Source: Acheta domesticus
Taxonomy: Eukaryota > Arthropoda > Insecta > Orthoptera > Gryllidae
Length of the DNA: 64,000 bases
Direction of reading: 5' to 3'
Assembly (NCBI GenBank): GCA_031308135.1
Contig: JAHLJT010009355.1
Location: 1,797,217 to 1,861,216 of the forward strand
Shown here: one piece after another, positions 23,115-34,364 of the stretch
Layout of the letters: every line of letters starts with the position of its first letter
Numbering within the stretch: position 1 is the stretch's first letter
Notes under the pieces: generated by a model
What the model was told of the DNA's origin: nothing
Databases searched by the model: none
What the model saw: only the letters and a program-made list of their open reading frames with translations
Translations under genes and position numbers: made by a program

Positions 23115-23670
23115 CATTATTTTCTTGAATCAGATTGTTCGCGTCCACATGTCCCGACTCCAGTGTAACTGTTCTAGACCTCACGCCAGTACTACGAGTT
23201 AAAACCATCGTACGTATTTGTGGTTAGTACTGCACCGTCAGTGACGTCACCTCAAAGGGAGCTGAACTGCATTCCCGCGAGCGGGCGGGCGTCCATGCAG
23301 TGGCGGGCGCGCTCTGTCGCCTTCCCTCGCCGCAATTGGCTCCCGCGTTCGGCCCCGCGCTGGCACTTCACTCGCGTCGGTCCAGGAACAGGTGGCAATT
23401 AGGGCTATCACCCGATGGCCATTTCTCTAACAGGGCTATTACTATCCAGCTCTTCCCGCGGCCTTCACGTATGATGACACATTATTTTCTTTCTTTCGTT
23501 CTTTTTTTCCTTCTTTATTTCTTGTTCGACCAGAAGGCCTTTCAAGAGTTTGAATACAATTTCATTACTATTCACTATAAGGTTTTGGTGTCATCGCTAA
23601 TTGTGAACTGGTTTACACCATCTCTAATTAGTAGTATAATATAGTTGTTTAATTTTTGGGAGTTGAGAAT
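23115..23670. other. Unassigned
   Basis: A GC-rich patch at about 23230-23470 and AT-rich sequence after it. No element or gene is recognised. Confidence 0.3.
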
Positions 23671-23822
23671 GCTAGCCGGCCGCTGGAATCGTCCTCCAGT
23701 GGGACTGAACTCGACCTAGCTGAGACGCTAGTGTCGAAAATCCTGCCGCCGTAGGGAGAGGAGCTCCCGGCCAGAGGCGCTGCAGCGCCGTCAGTTGATG
23801 CCCTGAGCCACCTCGCCCGGTC
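23671..23822 (-). mobile_element. SINE-C, tRNA-head fragment
   Basis: Matches only the head-proximal end of the family: GCCGGCCGCTGGAATC, GACTGAACTCGACCTAGCTG, AAAATCCTGCCGCC, and the CAGTTGATGCCCTGAGCCACC terminus. Truncation on the tail side suits an insertion broken by later events. Confidence 0.7.
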
Positions 23823-24023
23823 CGCGTGCGTGGAGGGTAGTGACGAGCAGGAGCGCGTGTTCGTGCCTCCGCCGTCCCCTGCCCCGCGACCGTAAGGCCT
23901 CGCGCCCCGAAGTCGCAATGAGGAATTAGACGTTAGGCGCTCAGTGGTCCTCGCTTCATTAAGGAGCGCCCGGCGCTGGCGAAAGTGCGCTGGATAGGTG
24001 ACCGCCACCTCGTGGCGTTAAGC

Positions 24024-24345
24024 CAGGGCTTTCCAACTGGCGGCCCGCGGGCCGCGTGCGGCCTGCCCGATCTTTTTGTGCCGCTCGAGATTGCTTTGAA
24101 AAATTTTATTATACCAACCAAATGCAATGCAATTGCACAATTCATCCTTTTTTTTATTTCATGATGTATTCATTTTATCGTTGTATGTACATTAATCATT
24201 ATGTGGAATGAAAGTTGTATCTAATGTTTGTTTCTGTACAATCTCAGTAGTTAGGGTAAAACCCATCTTAAAAAGACGGTGTTGCTCGCGGCTTAACTAG
24301 AATTTGATATGTGGCTCATAAGCCGAACTACGTTGCACAGCCCTG
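24024..24345. mobile_element. hAT-type MITE (322 bp)
   Basis: The ends are CAGGGCTTTCCAACTGG at the left and CGTTGCACAGCCCTG at the right, which are inverted repeats. The flanks CGTTAAGC (24016-24023) and AGTTAAAC (24346-24353) agree at six of eight positions, as an aged 8-bp hAT target duplication would. The GGCGGCCCGCGGGCCGC block just inside the left end is common in hAT non-autonomous elements. There is no coding sequence. Confidence 0.7.
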
Positions 24346-24353
24346 AGTTAAAC

Positions 24354-26040
24354 CTTTTTTACTCAGCCGTACCTTACGGTCTCTTTCCAGCGGCTTTGAT
24401 GCGATGGAGAGGCCATTTGGAGTGAATTCCAAAATTCCAGAAGTTGGAAAAGTATCAAGTTATGTAATCTATATATGGAATAATTTCCTATTAAATGAAT
24501 AAAAAAATAAACTTTTATTGCCCATTTCTCCGCCCTCCTTGGCCGGCCGCTGTTCCACTCTCTCACGAACACACACCGTCAACGACGCTTCTTATAATAC
24601 ATGTAGTGTTGCCTTCTGGAGATTTAGATATCTGCCAACGCTTACTTTCCACGGATTTGAAGAACGCAACTTCTTGTGTGGGCAATTTAATGTATTTAAG
24701 AGTTTGAGAACACTAGATTACTTTTAATGATTAATAACGTAATTTTCCAAGTCGCAAGTCATATGCTCTAGATCGATGCTCCATATTACTATTACCACCA
24801 CTGCCATCGCCAAGCCCACTGCTACGGCTACTGGCACTAACACTACCACTGACATTGACAATGGTGCTACGACGGCGACGACTTACTAGTACTACTGTAC
24901 TGATCACTGACAAACACAAACATACATGTATGTGTGTGTATCACGATAATTAACAAAATTGTGCGTCAGTGTGAGTTATAAATTACAAACAAAAAGAAAT
25001 AGATGAATTGAAAACTAAATTCCGACATGTTAACCCTCCTAATACCGCAGATTTTTGTTACACTGAGTACCACTGGGGTCTCAGTTCAGTTTTCAGTTGA
25101 ATAAATTTCTCCATCACTGTCTGACATATCTCTTTGTAGTACGTCGCGAATCTCACCAACTTCAAGTAAGAATCAATAAAGTATCAATCATCAAACAATC
25201 AAGTATCAATAAAGAACCAGCTTCATCAAGTAAAACTCGACTATCATAACCAAAACAAAAGACAATTTCAATTTATACGAACCTATGGATATTACGAAAG
25301 AGTTGTCAACATTTACTATAGCAACAAAACAAAATTAACCATCACTTTCACAAGAATTAGAGTGGGGTAAGACCCCTACTCATAAGACCCCACTGGTACT
25401 CATTGTTGCAAGTACAAATAACAATGAAAGTGACAACAATGTAAAACATTTGCATACCTAATCTATGTGTAGGAAATGAATTAGTTAAAGTTTTTTTCAG
25501 ATATTTTAAAGCATTCGAAATTGAAAAAAGTATTAGAGAAACATGTTGTGAGTTCACCAGAAACCCCATTGTTAAGTATAGTGCATAGAAGTGACACATC
25601 GATATTTGAGATACAGTATTGAGTATAGCCCATAAAGCAAATTTAGTACACGAGTTTATGTGTACGAGATACTAGGATACCACTGATTGTGGTAGATAGG
25701 CGGAAGACAGTTTCAGTAACGAATACGAATCGAAATTGGAGCCGTGACGGAGTCGGTTTGCTCTGCAACGAAGGGGAGCACGTAGATAAGCCTCCCGCGA
25801 TAATCTATCAAACCTAATTTTGCTCCAAGGATAGAATAGATGATCAAGATGAACATGTTCGGTTATGTTCTCTGCCGACCTCCAACGCACGTAAATGAAT
25901 CTACCGATTCGCTTTAATATTGAAGCATGATGATCCTCAATTTCCTTCCTCCCGCAGCCATCCCTTACCTTCTTCATTGCACTTCCCTTTCGCAGACGAG
26001 CATCATTGCGAGTAACTCACGTTAATGAGGATGAACGGGT
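24354..26040. other. Unassigned, with an impure ACT/CCA-rich tract
   Basis: Around 24780-24900 there is an imperfect trinucleotide-like tract (TACTATTACCACCACTGCCA and similar). The rest is AT-rich without recognised repeats or motifs. Confidence 0.35.
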
Positions 26041-26044
26041 CATC

Positions 26045-26650
26045 GACTGAGTCCAGCATTTGCGTTCTCTCTGATCAGGAAGGCCCCGCGTTTGAGACCC
26101 CGCAATGGCACGGTTTCGAAACCAGTTGGGTCGAGTTCAGTCTCTGTCTGGAGGAGAATTCTAGCGGCCGGCTGCTCTGATCGGTTGTCTCCCGTGATTT
26201 TCCCGATCGAAACTAGGTGAATGCCGGAGTAGTAACCTAACAAACGGGCCACGGACCACGTGCGTTATTTCCTTCCTCTTCCTTATCGTATCCTCACTCT
26301 TTAGACACACACTTGCATGCACTCCATTACTACTGACGTCGGAGTAGTAACCTAACAAACGGGCCACGGACCACGTGCGTTATATCCTTCCTCTTCCTTA
26401 TCGTATCCTCACTCCTTAGACACACACTTTGCATGCACTCCATTACTACTGACGTCGGAGTAGTAACCTAACAAACGGGTCACGGACCACGTGCGTTATA
26501 TCCTTCCTCTTCCTTATCCTATCCTCACCCCTTAGACACACACTTACGTGCACTCCATTACTACTGACGTCGGGAGCTTAAGAGCTTGCCCCGGCTGTGG
26601 CGGAGCCCCGCTGGTGGGAGATACCCGGTTGGGAAAACTCAAGCCGTCAT
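26045..26650 (+). mobile_element. SINE-C copy with an internal 116-bp triplication
   Basis: Sense orientation. Head with GCGTTTGAGACCCC (B-box-like, about 26088-26101), then CTGTCTGGAGGAGAATTCTA, CGGCCGGCTGCTCTGATCGG and CGAAACTAGGTGAATGCCGG. The body segment from GGAGTAGTAACCTAAC to GACGTC is present three times in tandem. The copy ends with GCTTGCCCCGGCTGTGGCGG and GGTGGGAGATACCC. Confidence 0.75.
26225..26571. repeat. Three tandem 116-bp units
   Basis: The units are 26225-26340, 26341-26456 and 26457-26571 (the last is one base shorter). They each start GGAGTAGTAACCTAAC and end GACGTC. Differences are few (for example CGTATCC versus CCTATCC), so the amplification is relatively recent. Confidence 0.95.
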
Positions 26651-28413
26651 GAAGGGTCCCTAAATCTCATTGGAGATTTTGCCAATGAGCATTTAGCAAG
26701 AAACGCTATTCAAAGGAATTAAATATATTAAGTTTGCTCCTGATCATTAGGCTTACCTGAATGCATGGAAGTTCAACACATAAATTTTCCTAGACTACGT
26801 CAGAACATGATCTACTGAACACCTGTAAAAAGTTTTCTAATAATCAGGAAATATTATCAGATATGAAATAGCGTTTCATATTTCCCATTAAATATCAATT
26901 GGCCAAAATTGATCATTTTCGACTTTTTGCATCCTATAGAAATACGAAACGTATATTCTGAGACACCATATTGTGCTCTGTTGATATCCAGGATTTGCCA
27001 GTTCCCTAGCACGGTTTTGCAGCACAGTCACTGCCTAAAACATTAGGCATCGAACTAATCGTGATCCCTCAATTACTGCTTAGTACGATCTTGGAATAGC
27101 TCGAGCACTTTCTTTACTGTTGGGATCTGCTATTGCACTTCCGTGAGTGAGTCTGAATGGAATTATTGCCTCTAGACCATTCCGCGTGTCGTAAGGAAGG
27201 GAAGGTCGTCAGGAAACAAGAGAGAACAAACAGCTCGGGAGACGGTGATTTTGGCTTATGGATATGGTGACTTTCCATCATACAATTTCAACAACAACTG
27301 CAAGAAACATTCTAAGAATGACAATATTCGCAAATAGATAAAGGGCTGCAAACGAGGAATAAAAGGCTCTAGTGTTTAGCGCATAATGAAGGGAGAAGCC
27401 CTTAACAGTGACTTTTCGTCGCCCTTCTGCTGTCCTATGAACGCCATGGGGGGCCAACAGCGGCCACAGAATAAATTTCTAGGTAAATGTAAGAACGAAT
27501 GGTACATATGTCGAGGAATACATCACAATCATTTTCTTCAGATTTGTGTTAAAATATTTTCTGTTTCTGAGGTATAACAAGGGTACATATATTACGTTCG
27601 TTTTCTGTAATTGCGAAACTTTTCGCAGAGGCACGGATGACCACATTCTCTTTTTGTATAACTAGTTCAACGTTCATTTTGTTGTTCGGATTTAGCAACT
27701 GTTATACACATTGGCGTACTATAAAACAAGTTTGCAAAGTGCATAGAGGAAGGGCTGACTGAGTGAGATCGCTGGTGTTTTAATGAAGATATTTCTACAA
27801 CTTTTTATATCAACTTAATTAAATTGCATGGTAAATAAAAATTTAATTTTTCTGTAAATTCAAGATAAATAATAAATACTACGAGACATTTTATTTTATT
27901 CAACTACTAAACACCTTCTAAATGCCGAACTCAACTTCATTGCATAATGTTTCCAGCTTTAGTGTAGAATATTCACTGCCTGAACAAAGGACTCGAACTT
28001 CGCAGCCCAGTTTCAACCGGTCTCTGTAGAGTATTCTCTTCCTAGAGTGCTAACAGTGCATCTGGCGATTTGTCACACGCCTCTCGCGTGCCAATGGCTG
28101 CACGGGGCCGCGGAGCGTGATCGCGCGTGCCGTGCGCTGAGCGGGTTTTGCGTGCGTGTCCTTTGTCCCGTGCTCTCGAGAGTTGCGCTTGTACGCGCGC
28201 ATAGAAATTTCAAGGGAGACGGGATTTAGCGGAAATACGAAGTACCCGGGTGTACGGTAGAGGAAGTCGGTGCAGTGGTTTACTAACATTCCGGGGAGCA
28301 GGTCGGTTAGTTGAGTTGGCACTAGTTTTTCTGCACGGTCTCTCTTTTGTTTTGTAACAGTATGCGATTTAATATCAGTACATTATTAAATGATGTAATG
28401 AGTAGAAATTGTT
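26651..28413. other. Unassigned
   Basis: AT-rich sequence with a CpG-rich patch near 28060-28200. Short frames lack known motifs. Nothing is assigned. Confidence 0.35.
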
Positions 28414-28760
28414 AACGGAGTTGATTGTGTAACGGTTAGAGTATCGCACTATTATACCCAAAATCGCGGGTTCAAACTTGAACGAAGCCGTCGATTTTTA
28501 AGGGCGAAAAAATCGTTCGTACGACTTCCTTCGGAGAAGTAAAGCGTGCTGTCCCATGTTGTAGATTAACTGTAAGTAAAAGATCCTCAAATGTAAATGA
28601 AGCCTCTGAGCTAAATTCAAATCGTCTATTTGGTCGCCCAAGTCATACCTTCTTTCTCTGGTAGTTGGTGAAAGGAGAGTAGCGAAATTTGCGTAGTCAG
28701 ACGGACGAGCAGGCCTCGTGTCCTGAGTTTCGCCACGTAAAATAAGGCAATAATTCAATT
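28414..28760 (+). mobile_element. SINE-A copy 2
   Basis: Head with GTGTAACGGTTAGAGTATCG (A-box region) and CGGGTTCAAACTTGAACG (decayed B box). The shared body follows: GATTTTTAAGGGCGAAAAAA, CCTCTGAGCTAAATTCAAAT, TTGGTGAAAGGAG and GCCACGTAAAATAAGG. It ends in an AATTC tandem tail (28753-28767), a simple-repeat tail typical of SINEs. Confidence 0.75.
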
Positions 28761-28767
28761 CAATTCA

Positions 28768-29436
28768 ATAATACACTAGTGTGATATTACAATGCGAGGT
28801 AGGAACGAGCGAACTTTTTATACCACTTATGTTAACTTTTATAAGTTGAACTTTTACACTAAACCGTTTCATGGTAGTTCACATGCAGGATTCAGCCATG
28901 GCCACCTAACAGGTTGCTATTTACCCTGTCACAAATGGCTTTGGTTTACTTCGCTAGTCAATAGGATGAAAGTAAAATTACGATCGGCAAGCGTGCTCAA
29001 AATATCACGAAAATTGGTTGTTACGTATTAAAACATGCCTGCCCAATATTTCCTATCAACCAACCAAGCTTTGGATTATGTTTACTTGTATATACTCATA
29101 CTTTATTGCTTACAATGTGTTCATTAGTTCCTTGTATTTACTTTATTTATTATATTCAATTAGATTATTTCATTTCTTTTTGATTAGATTATCTCATTTC
29201 ATATTATTTATTTTCTTTTTGATTTCTTCCTTACTTTAAGCGTTGGGAAAGGGAGATAGGTAGTTTTACGAAATCTCATACCGACAGTAACTTTTCTCTT
29301 TTTTCGAATGTCAGGTGAACAAATTTTCATTGAAATTGGAATGAAACTGTTAGTTTATGTGAAAAATAAGCACATAAATAATCATTGTTATTCAGAGATT
29401 TCCCCAGCTATACAGACAAAAGTAATAAATCAATTT
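28768..29436. other. Unassigned AT-rich sequence
   Basis: AT-rich. Open frames rich in Phe/Leu/Ile/Tyr reflect composition only. Confidence 0.35.
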
Positions 29437-29536
29437 AGTTTTATTTAATTCTGTATAAATAAAATTGGAAAACATGTGATTTCAAAATTACCTTTTTATA
29501 TACTTACCTATTAATTTAGTTGGGAATATACAGGTT
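29437..29536. repeat. Direct repeat, about 95-100 bp, left copy
   Basis: Runs from TTTTATTTAATTCTGTATAA to AATATACAGGTT and recurs at 30327-30426. The intervening 790 bp contain the SINE-B copy. Confidence 0.75.
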
Positions 29537-29701
29537 TTTAAATACCTTGAGAATGGAGAGTACTTCAATTGAATCTAAATAAGCACATGAGATGATAAAA
29601 AGACCATTATTTTGAAATCGCTGTCAGACGCCAATTTTATTCATAGGAAATATTTCATTTTGATGCGTAATTTATTTTAGTGGAGGCAATGAGAAATGAA
29701 G
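29537..29701. other. Unassigned spacer
   Basis: Short AT-rich spacer between the direct repeat and the SINE-B head. Nothing is recognised. Confidence 0.3.
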
Positions 29702-30326
29702 CTTGCTTTGATGGTATAGTGGTTATCACGCCTGGCTATTGAACCCAAGTTCTCGGGTTCAAACCCGGTCAAAGTATGGACGGGTGTTTGAGGTGCCAAA
29801 AATCGATGGCGTGCACGCTGAAGCTAGTCAGCATGTGAAACAGATCCCGGGAAAGGCACTAGGTCGATCCTGGCAAAATTAAATCCTCTCGCAATTTAGT
29901 ACCAGTCAGAGTTTAGGTTTGAACTACTGGATAAGATTGCGGATATTATATCTAGACCTGCGCTATCTGGTATTGAAATCAAACGTCAAAATTGGGGCAC
30001 AAGCGTCCCTAAGAATAGCAATGACAAACTACCCTAGGTACACTTGCCCAGGACAAGTCTCACAAGAAGGCGCCAGGGGCTTCCGGAGGCGATCCTGGGG
30101 GCCTATGCACTAATAAGTGTATGGTAGTATAAGAAGAAGGAAAAACTTTCGTGGGGGAGGTATGTATGTGCTCTGCGTGGGCTACTACCCCACACTTAAA
30201 CATGTCCTACCATGGGGAACAAGTCCCCGGAGTTGGTCCCTGAGCTTTAACTCTTACCCTAGCCCCCCGGCGGTGCACTAGCACGCCAACAGTCTGGTAA
30301 CCGGATCCAGCCGGTACCCAGTTTGG
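29702..30326 (+). mobile_element. SINE-B copy 1 with tRNA-like head
   Basis: The head (29704-29777) resembles a whole tRNA: GCTTTGA pairs with TCAAAGT as a 7-bp acceptor stem. It has an A box TGGTATAGTGGTTATCACG and a B box GGGTTCAAACCCGG. The T-stem has mismatches and the anticodon loop is too long, so it is a tRNA-derived promoter, not a usable tRNA. The body includes TTGCCCAGGACAAGTCTCAC and CCCCACACTTAAACATGT, found inverted at 31370-31612. The end near GGATCCAGCCGGTACCCAG is also shared. Confidence 0.65.
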
Positions 30327-30426
30327 TTTTTATTTATTTTATGAATAAATAAAATTGAAATATATGTGATTTCAAAATTGCGTTGTTATATACTTACATA
30401 TTAATTTAGTTGAGAACATACAGGTT
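30327..30426. repeat. Direct repeat, right copy
   Basis: Partner of 29437-29536, offset by about 890 bp and with one indel. Confidence 0.75.
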
Positions 30427-30757
30427 CACATTTCATGGCAACCTTCCATACAATGCCTGGGTTGGACCGCCCTGCATGCTCAGAGCTACTGGATATCCGG
30501 GCTAGTACTGGAATCAAAACACTGCGTTACTCATGTACGCCGGGACGAGTCCCTTCTCTTTGCCCAGTGTTGGGCCACCACCCACGACGAAGCCAAGTGC
30601 CCAGCTGGGGGCCCCCGGGTTAGGACCTGGAGGACTCGTCTACTCACTCCTCCCCCTCGAGGCTATCGACTGAGTCGGCCGGGGTTGGCTGGGCTGAGTC
30701 GGCTGGGCGTTGCCAAAAGAGACCGACAGGGTGGTTCGTGTTACCGTTAGACTTTTA
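30427..30757. other. Unassigned, moderately GC-rich
   Basis: Contains GAGTCGGCCGGG/GAGTCGGCTGGG near-repeats (30672-30708). It probably continues into 31172 onward as one element interrupted by the Tc1 derivative, but no boundary is certain. Confidence 0.3.
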
Positions 30758-31169
30758 CAGAGGTGTGCAAATTATTAGACTAAAGTTGTAGTTTGAATTT
30801 ATGAATTTATTTTCATTCATAGGAATAATTTTTAATATTTAGTGAACATTCATTTTTTATTTATGAGCATTCTGATCCTCTCTGTCATCTTTGATAGTGC
30901 CATACCCTGCATTTTCATGTCTCAATCGTTTTCCATATTTCCTTCAATTTTATCACCAAACCTTCACGTGTTATCTTACTTTTTTTAGTTTCTTTTTAAC
31001 TGTTGCACAAATATTTTCAAGTTGGTTCTTATCTGGACCGTTAGCTGGCCATTGGAGCACAGATTGTTCAATTGTTCAATATCGGTAATAACAATATAGG
31101 AGTGCTGTCAGATGAATTTAATTTGAATTTACAGAAAAAAACTTTAGTCTAATAATTTGCACGCCTCTG
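30758..31169 (-). mobile_element. Tc1/mariner deletion derivative with intact ends
   Basis: Left end CAGAGGTGTGCAAATTATTA, and right end complement CAGAGGCGTGCAAATTATTA. The two differ at one base. TA dinucleotides flank both sides (30756-30757 and 31170-31171). Inside, the minus strand retains a decayed piece reading like WPANGPDKNQLENIC, corresponding to the WPANSPDLNPIENxW catalytic-Glu region of Tc1 transposases. Most of the transposase is deleted, so this is a non-autonomous 412-bp derivative. Confidence 0.8.
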
Positions 31170-31171
31170 TA

Positions 31172-31369
31172 TATGTGGGTTTGGAAAACGCCGCCATGCT
31201 GCACAGAGGGTGCCGGGTAACGTATCCAAGGGTCGGTGGCAAGCCACCTACTCGCTGAGGACCCACCTCAGGTTCTCGACGCGCGTTCCGCCGTGAAGCT
31301 CAGGGTCCGGATGGTCGCATCCATTCCCCCACCAAGAACCAGGCTGCCTACATACTCGAGGTTGCAAAC
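31172..31369. repeat. Repeat segment related to 31855-31945
   Basis: The block GGTTCTCGACGCGCGTTCCG with CCGTGAAGCTCAGGGTCCGG and CCCCCACCAAGAA (31269-31338) recurs at 31859-31928, after the minisatellite. Confidence 0.6.
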
Positions 31370-31612
31370 CACTGGTACTGGGTATCGTGGTAGTGGTACC
31401 GACCGGGTCCGGTTGCCAGGCAATCGGCGAAGTTGTGCGGTGGCGGGAAGTCTAAAGCTCAGGGACCAACGGCGGGGACTAGTTCCTCCAGGTAGAACAT
31501 GTTTAAGTGTGGGTACTAGCCCCGCAAAGTCCATACATACCTCACTCACCACAGTTTTTTTCTTCCAGAAGCCCTTAGTGCCTTCTTGTGAGACTTGTCC
31601 CGGGCAAGTATA
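31370..31612 (-). mobile_element. SINE-B copy 2, headless and inverted
   Basis: On the minus strand this runs ACTTGCCCGGGACAAGTCTC, ACAAGAAGGCACTAAGGGCT, ACTTAAACATGT, and on to a GGTCGGTACC-type end, paralleling 30045-30320. The tRNA-like head is missing. Its place is taken by the 20-bp minisatellite at 31613. Confidence 0.65.
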
Positions 31613-31800
31613 CCTAGGGGCGATAACGAGAACCTAGGGGCGATAACGAGAACCTAGGGGCGATAACGAGAACCTAGGGGCGATAACGAGAACCTAGGGG
31701 CGATAACGAGAACCTAGGGGCGATAACGAGAACCTAGGGGCGATAACGAGAACCTAGGGGCGATGACGAGAATCTAGGGGCGATAACGAGAACCTTGGGG
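31613..31800. repeat. 20-bp minisatellite, nine units plus a partial
   Basis: The unit is CCTAGGGGCGATAACGAGAA, head to tail with no spacer. The first seven units are identical. Later units vary by single bases (GATGACG at 31753, TCTAGG at 31773). The unit begins with the CCTAGG found at the edge of SINE-B (30036-30041), suggesting local expansion of that sequence. Confidence 0.95.
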
Positions 31801-33095
31801 CGCGGGTGAGGCGTTACACCCCAGTATCTTGCGAGGGTGAAACAAGCTCGCGCCCTGGGGGTTCTCGACGTGAGTTTCGCCGTGAAGCTGAGGGTCCGGG
31901 TGGTCGCTTGCGTTCCCCCACCAAGAAGCGGGCTACCGCCGTCGTCGTGGCTGCCCGTTGCAGGGCGCGGGCGAGGTGTGGCGAGGAGCGAGGGCTGCGG
32001 CCGTGTCGTGGCGCCGCCGCGGGCGCGAGCCCATGCCGCCCCCCCGCGCGCAGGGGGCGATGGCGGCCGCGGCGGCGGTGGTGACGACGAAGGCGGCGGC
32101 GGTGAAGGCGGCGGCGAAGGCGGCGGCGGTAAAGGCGGCGGCGGCGGTAAAGGCGGCGGCGGTAAAGGCGGCGGCGGCGGAAAAGGCGGCGGCGGCGGTA
32201 AAGGCGGCGGCGGCGGTAAAGGCGGCGGCGGTAAAGGCGGCGGCGGCGGTAAAGGCGGCGGCGGTAAAGGCGGCGGCGGCGGAAAAAGGCGGCGGCGGTA
32301 AAGGCGGCGGCGGCGGTAAAGGCGGCGGCGGTAAAGGCGGCGGCGGCGGTAAAGGCGGCGGCGGTAAAGGCGGCGGCGGCGGAAAAGGCGGCGGCGGCGG
32401 AAAAGGCGGCGGCGGCGGTAAAGGCGGCGGCGGTAAAGGCGGCGGCGGCGGTAAAGGCGGCGGTGAAGGCGGCGGCGGCAGTGAAGGCGGCGGCGGCGGT
32501 GAAGGCGGCGGCGGCGGCGGTGAAGGCGGCGGCGGCGGTGAAGGGGGCGGCGGGAGTGATGGCTGTTGCGATGGCGGCGGGGGCGGAGGGGGTGGCGTTG
32601 GCGGCGGCTGTGACGACGGCGCGAGGTTGGTGGCGGCCGTGATGGTGGGCGGCGGTGGAGGTGGCGCCTTCGTCAGCGGCGGCGAAGGCGGTAGAGGCGG
32701 GAATGGCGGTGGTGGCAGCCGTGGCGAATGTGGCGGCGGTTATGGTGACGGGGTGGATGGTGATGGATTGTGGCGGCGGTGATGGCGATAGCGTTGACGG
32801 CAGTGGTAGCGGCGGCCTTGCAAGCGGTGGCGAAGGCAGTGCCAGCAGGGGCGGCGGCGGCGGCGGCGGGGTGGTGAAGGCGCTGATAGTGGCAGCGGAG
32901 ATGGCGGTGGCAGCGATGGCGGCGATGGTAACGGCGTCCTTGCCAGCGGCGATGAAGTCGGTGGCGGCGGTGACGTCAGCGGTTATGGTGTCGACGGTGA
33001 TGGTGATGACGGCGAAAGCGGTGGCGGCGGTGACGATGTCGGACGCTGTATCTGCATCTCAGGGGCGCTGGGGCCAGTAGTGGCTGTAGCGGTAA
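31801..33095. repeat. GC island with (GGCGGC)nGGTAAA minisatellite
   Basis: From about 32090 to 32560 the sequence is tandem 12- and 15-bp units GGCGGCGGTAAA and GGCGGCGGCGGTAAA, with GAA and GTGAAG variants. It then decays into GGC/GGT-rich sequence to about 33050. Three frames stay open as Gly/Lys, Ala/Lys/Val or Arg low complexity. A 274-codon frame (31958-32782) switches from Ala- to Gly-rich at a one-base slip near 32281. This is repeat behaviour and not a conserved protein. Confidence 0.8.
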
Positions 33096-34360
33096 CGATA
33101 CTGAAGAGATGACGCTAGTGGAAAGTGGACTTATGGGAAAACAGAAGGAGGAATGACAACAAAACACATTTCAAAACATTGATGTTTCAAACTAAAATCA
33201 TCGGTGATAATCGTTCATCGTCCCGAAAACATAGATTTTTAAAATTATTTTAATGATCTCTAACAAGACGTTCGCGTAGAGAAACTGTATTAGGCATGTT
33301 AGGGTATTTTCTTTAATTAGAATTAATTTTTAATGATAAAATCAAGTGAAAATAAATTATAAATTTAAGAATATTTTCTAAGTAAAATAATTCAAAAACA
33401 GTCGAAAGAATACAACACTGCTGTTTATTCTTTAAGCTTGCAGATTTTGATCTGAAGGAATGCTCAATATATTCGTATTTGAAAATCAAAACGATTTCAC
33501 TTTCTCGTTCATAGAGTATTTGAAAAAGTTGTGTAATGCTACAAAAATGCGGTGTCCAGATTTTAACGGAAATTAAGATTTTGGGAGGGTGTGTCTGTGA
33601 TACGTAGATACGTGTCTGTGATTTGTGCCTTACTCCTTTAGAAGATAAAGTATTGTAATCATGTGGCGAAGTATGAAGACTTTTGAGAGAAGATTTACAT
33701 TATTCCCGGGCCCAGGAGACTAACGAGTGGATAACTATTGTTTCTATATATTAAAAAGTATTTCGTCTACCACGTTGTGTAATTATAATCCACGTTCGAT
33801 GAGTTCTTGGTATCGAAAAACCGTGTAAGTGCAAAAAGTCTTTCTGTGGGCAATGCTAGCGCCGAAACCGTTCAAACATTTTTCGCCAAAAATGATATAT
33901 TTCAATCGATATAAACACATTCAATGCCCAGCAAGTTTGAAATTAATATATTGATTTTTACTGTTAGAAAGTAAGAGTAGTTTTGGCGTAATTATATGCG
34001 AAATGTAGGGATTTTTTATATAATTACCCAATTCGGCACTTTTAAGTTTTCTTTCTAATAGCTATTGTTCCAATAGCCTTATCTTGTTTTTGTTTTATTA
34101 ATTTTTTTATATTAAACATTTCAAGATGATTACATGGTTCAGTTGTTACAACGACTTTGTTATGTGCTTTGAATACTTAAGAACTAACTAATAATTAATT
34201 ACTGACAGGTAATTACATAGGCTGAGGAAGCCCATTAGGGCACCTCAGTTTTTTCCATTTCGGAGAACAATGTAAAGAATACAGGGAATGTATACTTGTT
34301 TTTGATTCTTGTGTTGTGGGTAGGGTTTCTGGACAGCGTGAATTCGGATAGAGATGGTAT
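33096..34360. other. Unassigned AT-rich, with a diverged repeat at about 33640-33830
   Basis: The segment around 33640-33830 shares scattered blocks (AAGTATTGTAA, CCGGGCCC, ACGTTGTG / ATGTTGTG) with 39290-39490. It is probably an old copy of the same dispersed element. The rest is AT-rich and unrecognised. Confidence 0.35.
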
Positions 34361-34364
34361 TTGC

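Noticed and set aside
29704..29777. Possible functional tRNA gene
   Set aside because: The acceptor stem pairs, but the T-stem has mismatches and the anticodon loop is too long. It continues into a repeat body, so it is a SINE head.
31613..31800. CRISPR-like regular repeat array
   Set aside because: Units are directly head-to-tail with no spacers, in a eukaryotic setting; it is a minisatellite.
31958..32782. 274-codon Ala/Lys then Gly-rich frame
   Set aside because: Pure repeat translation whose composition changes at a one-base slip in the minisatellite.
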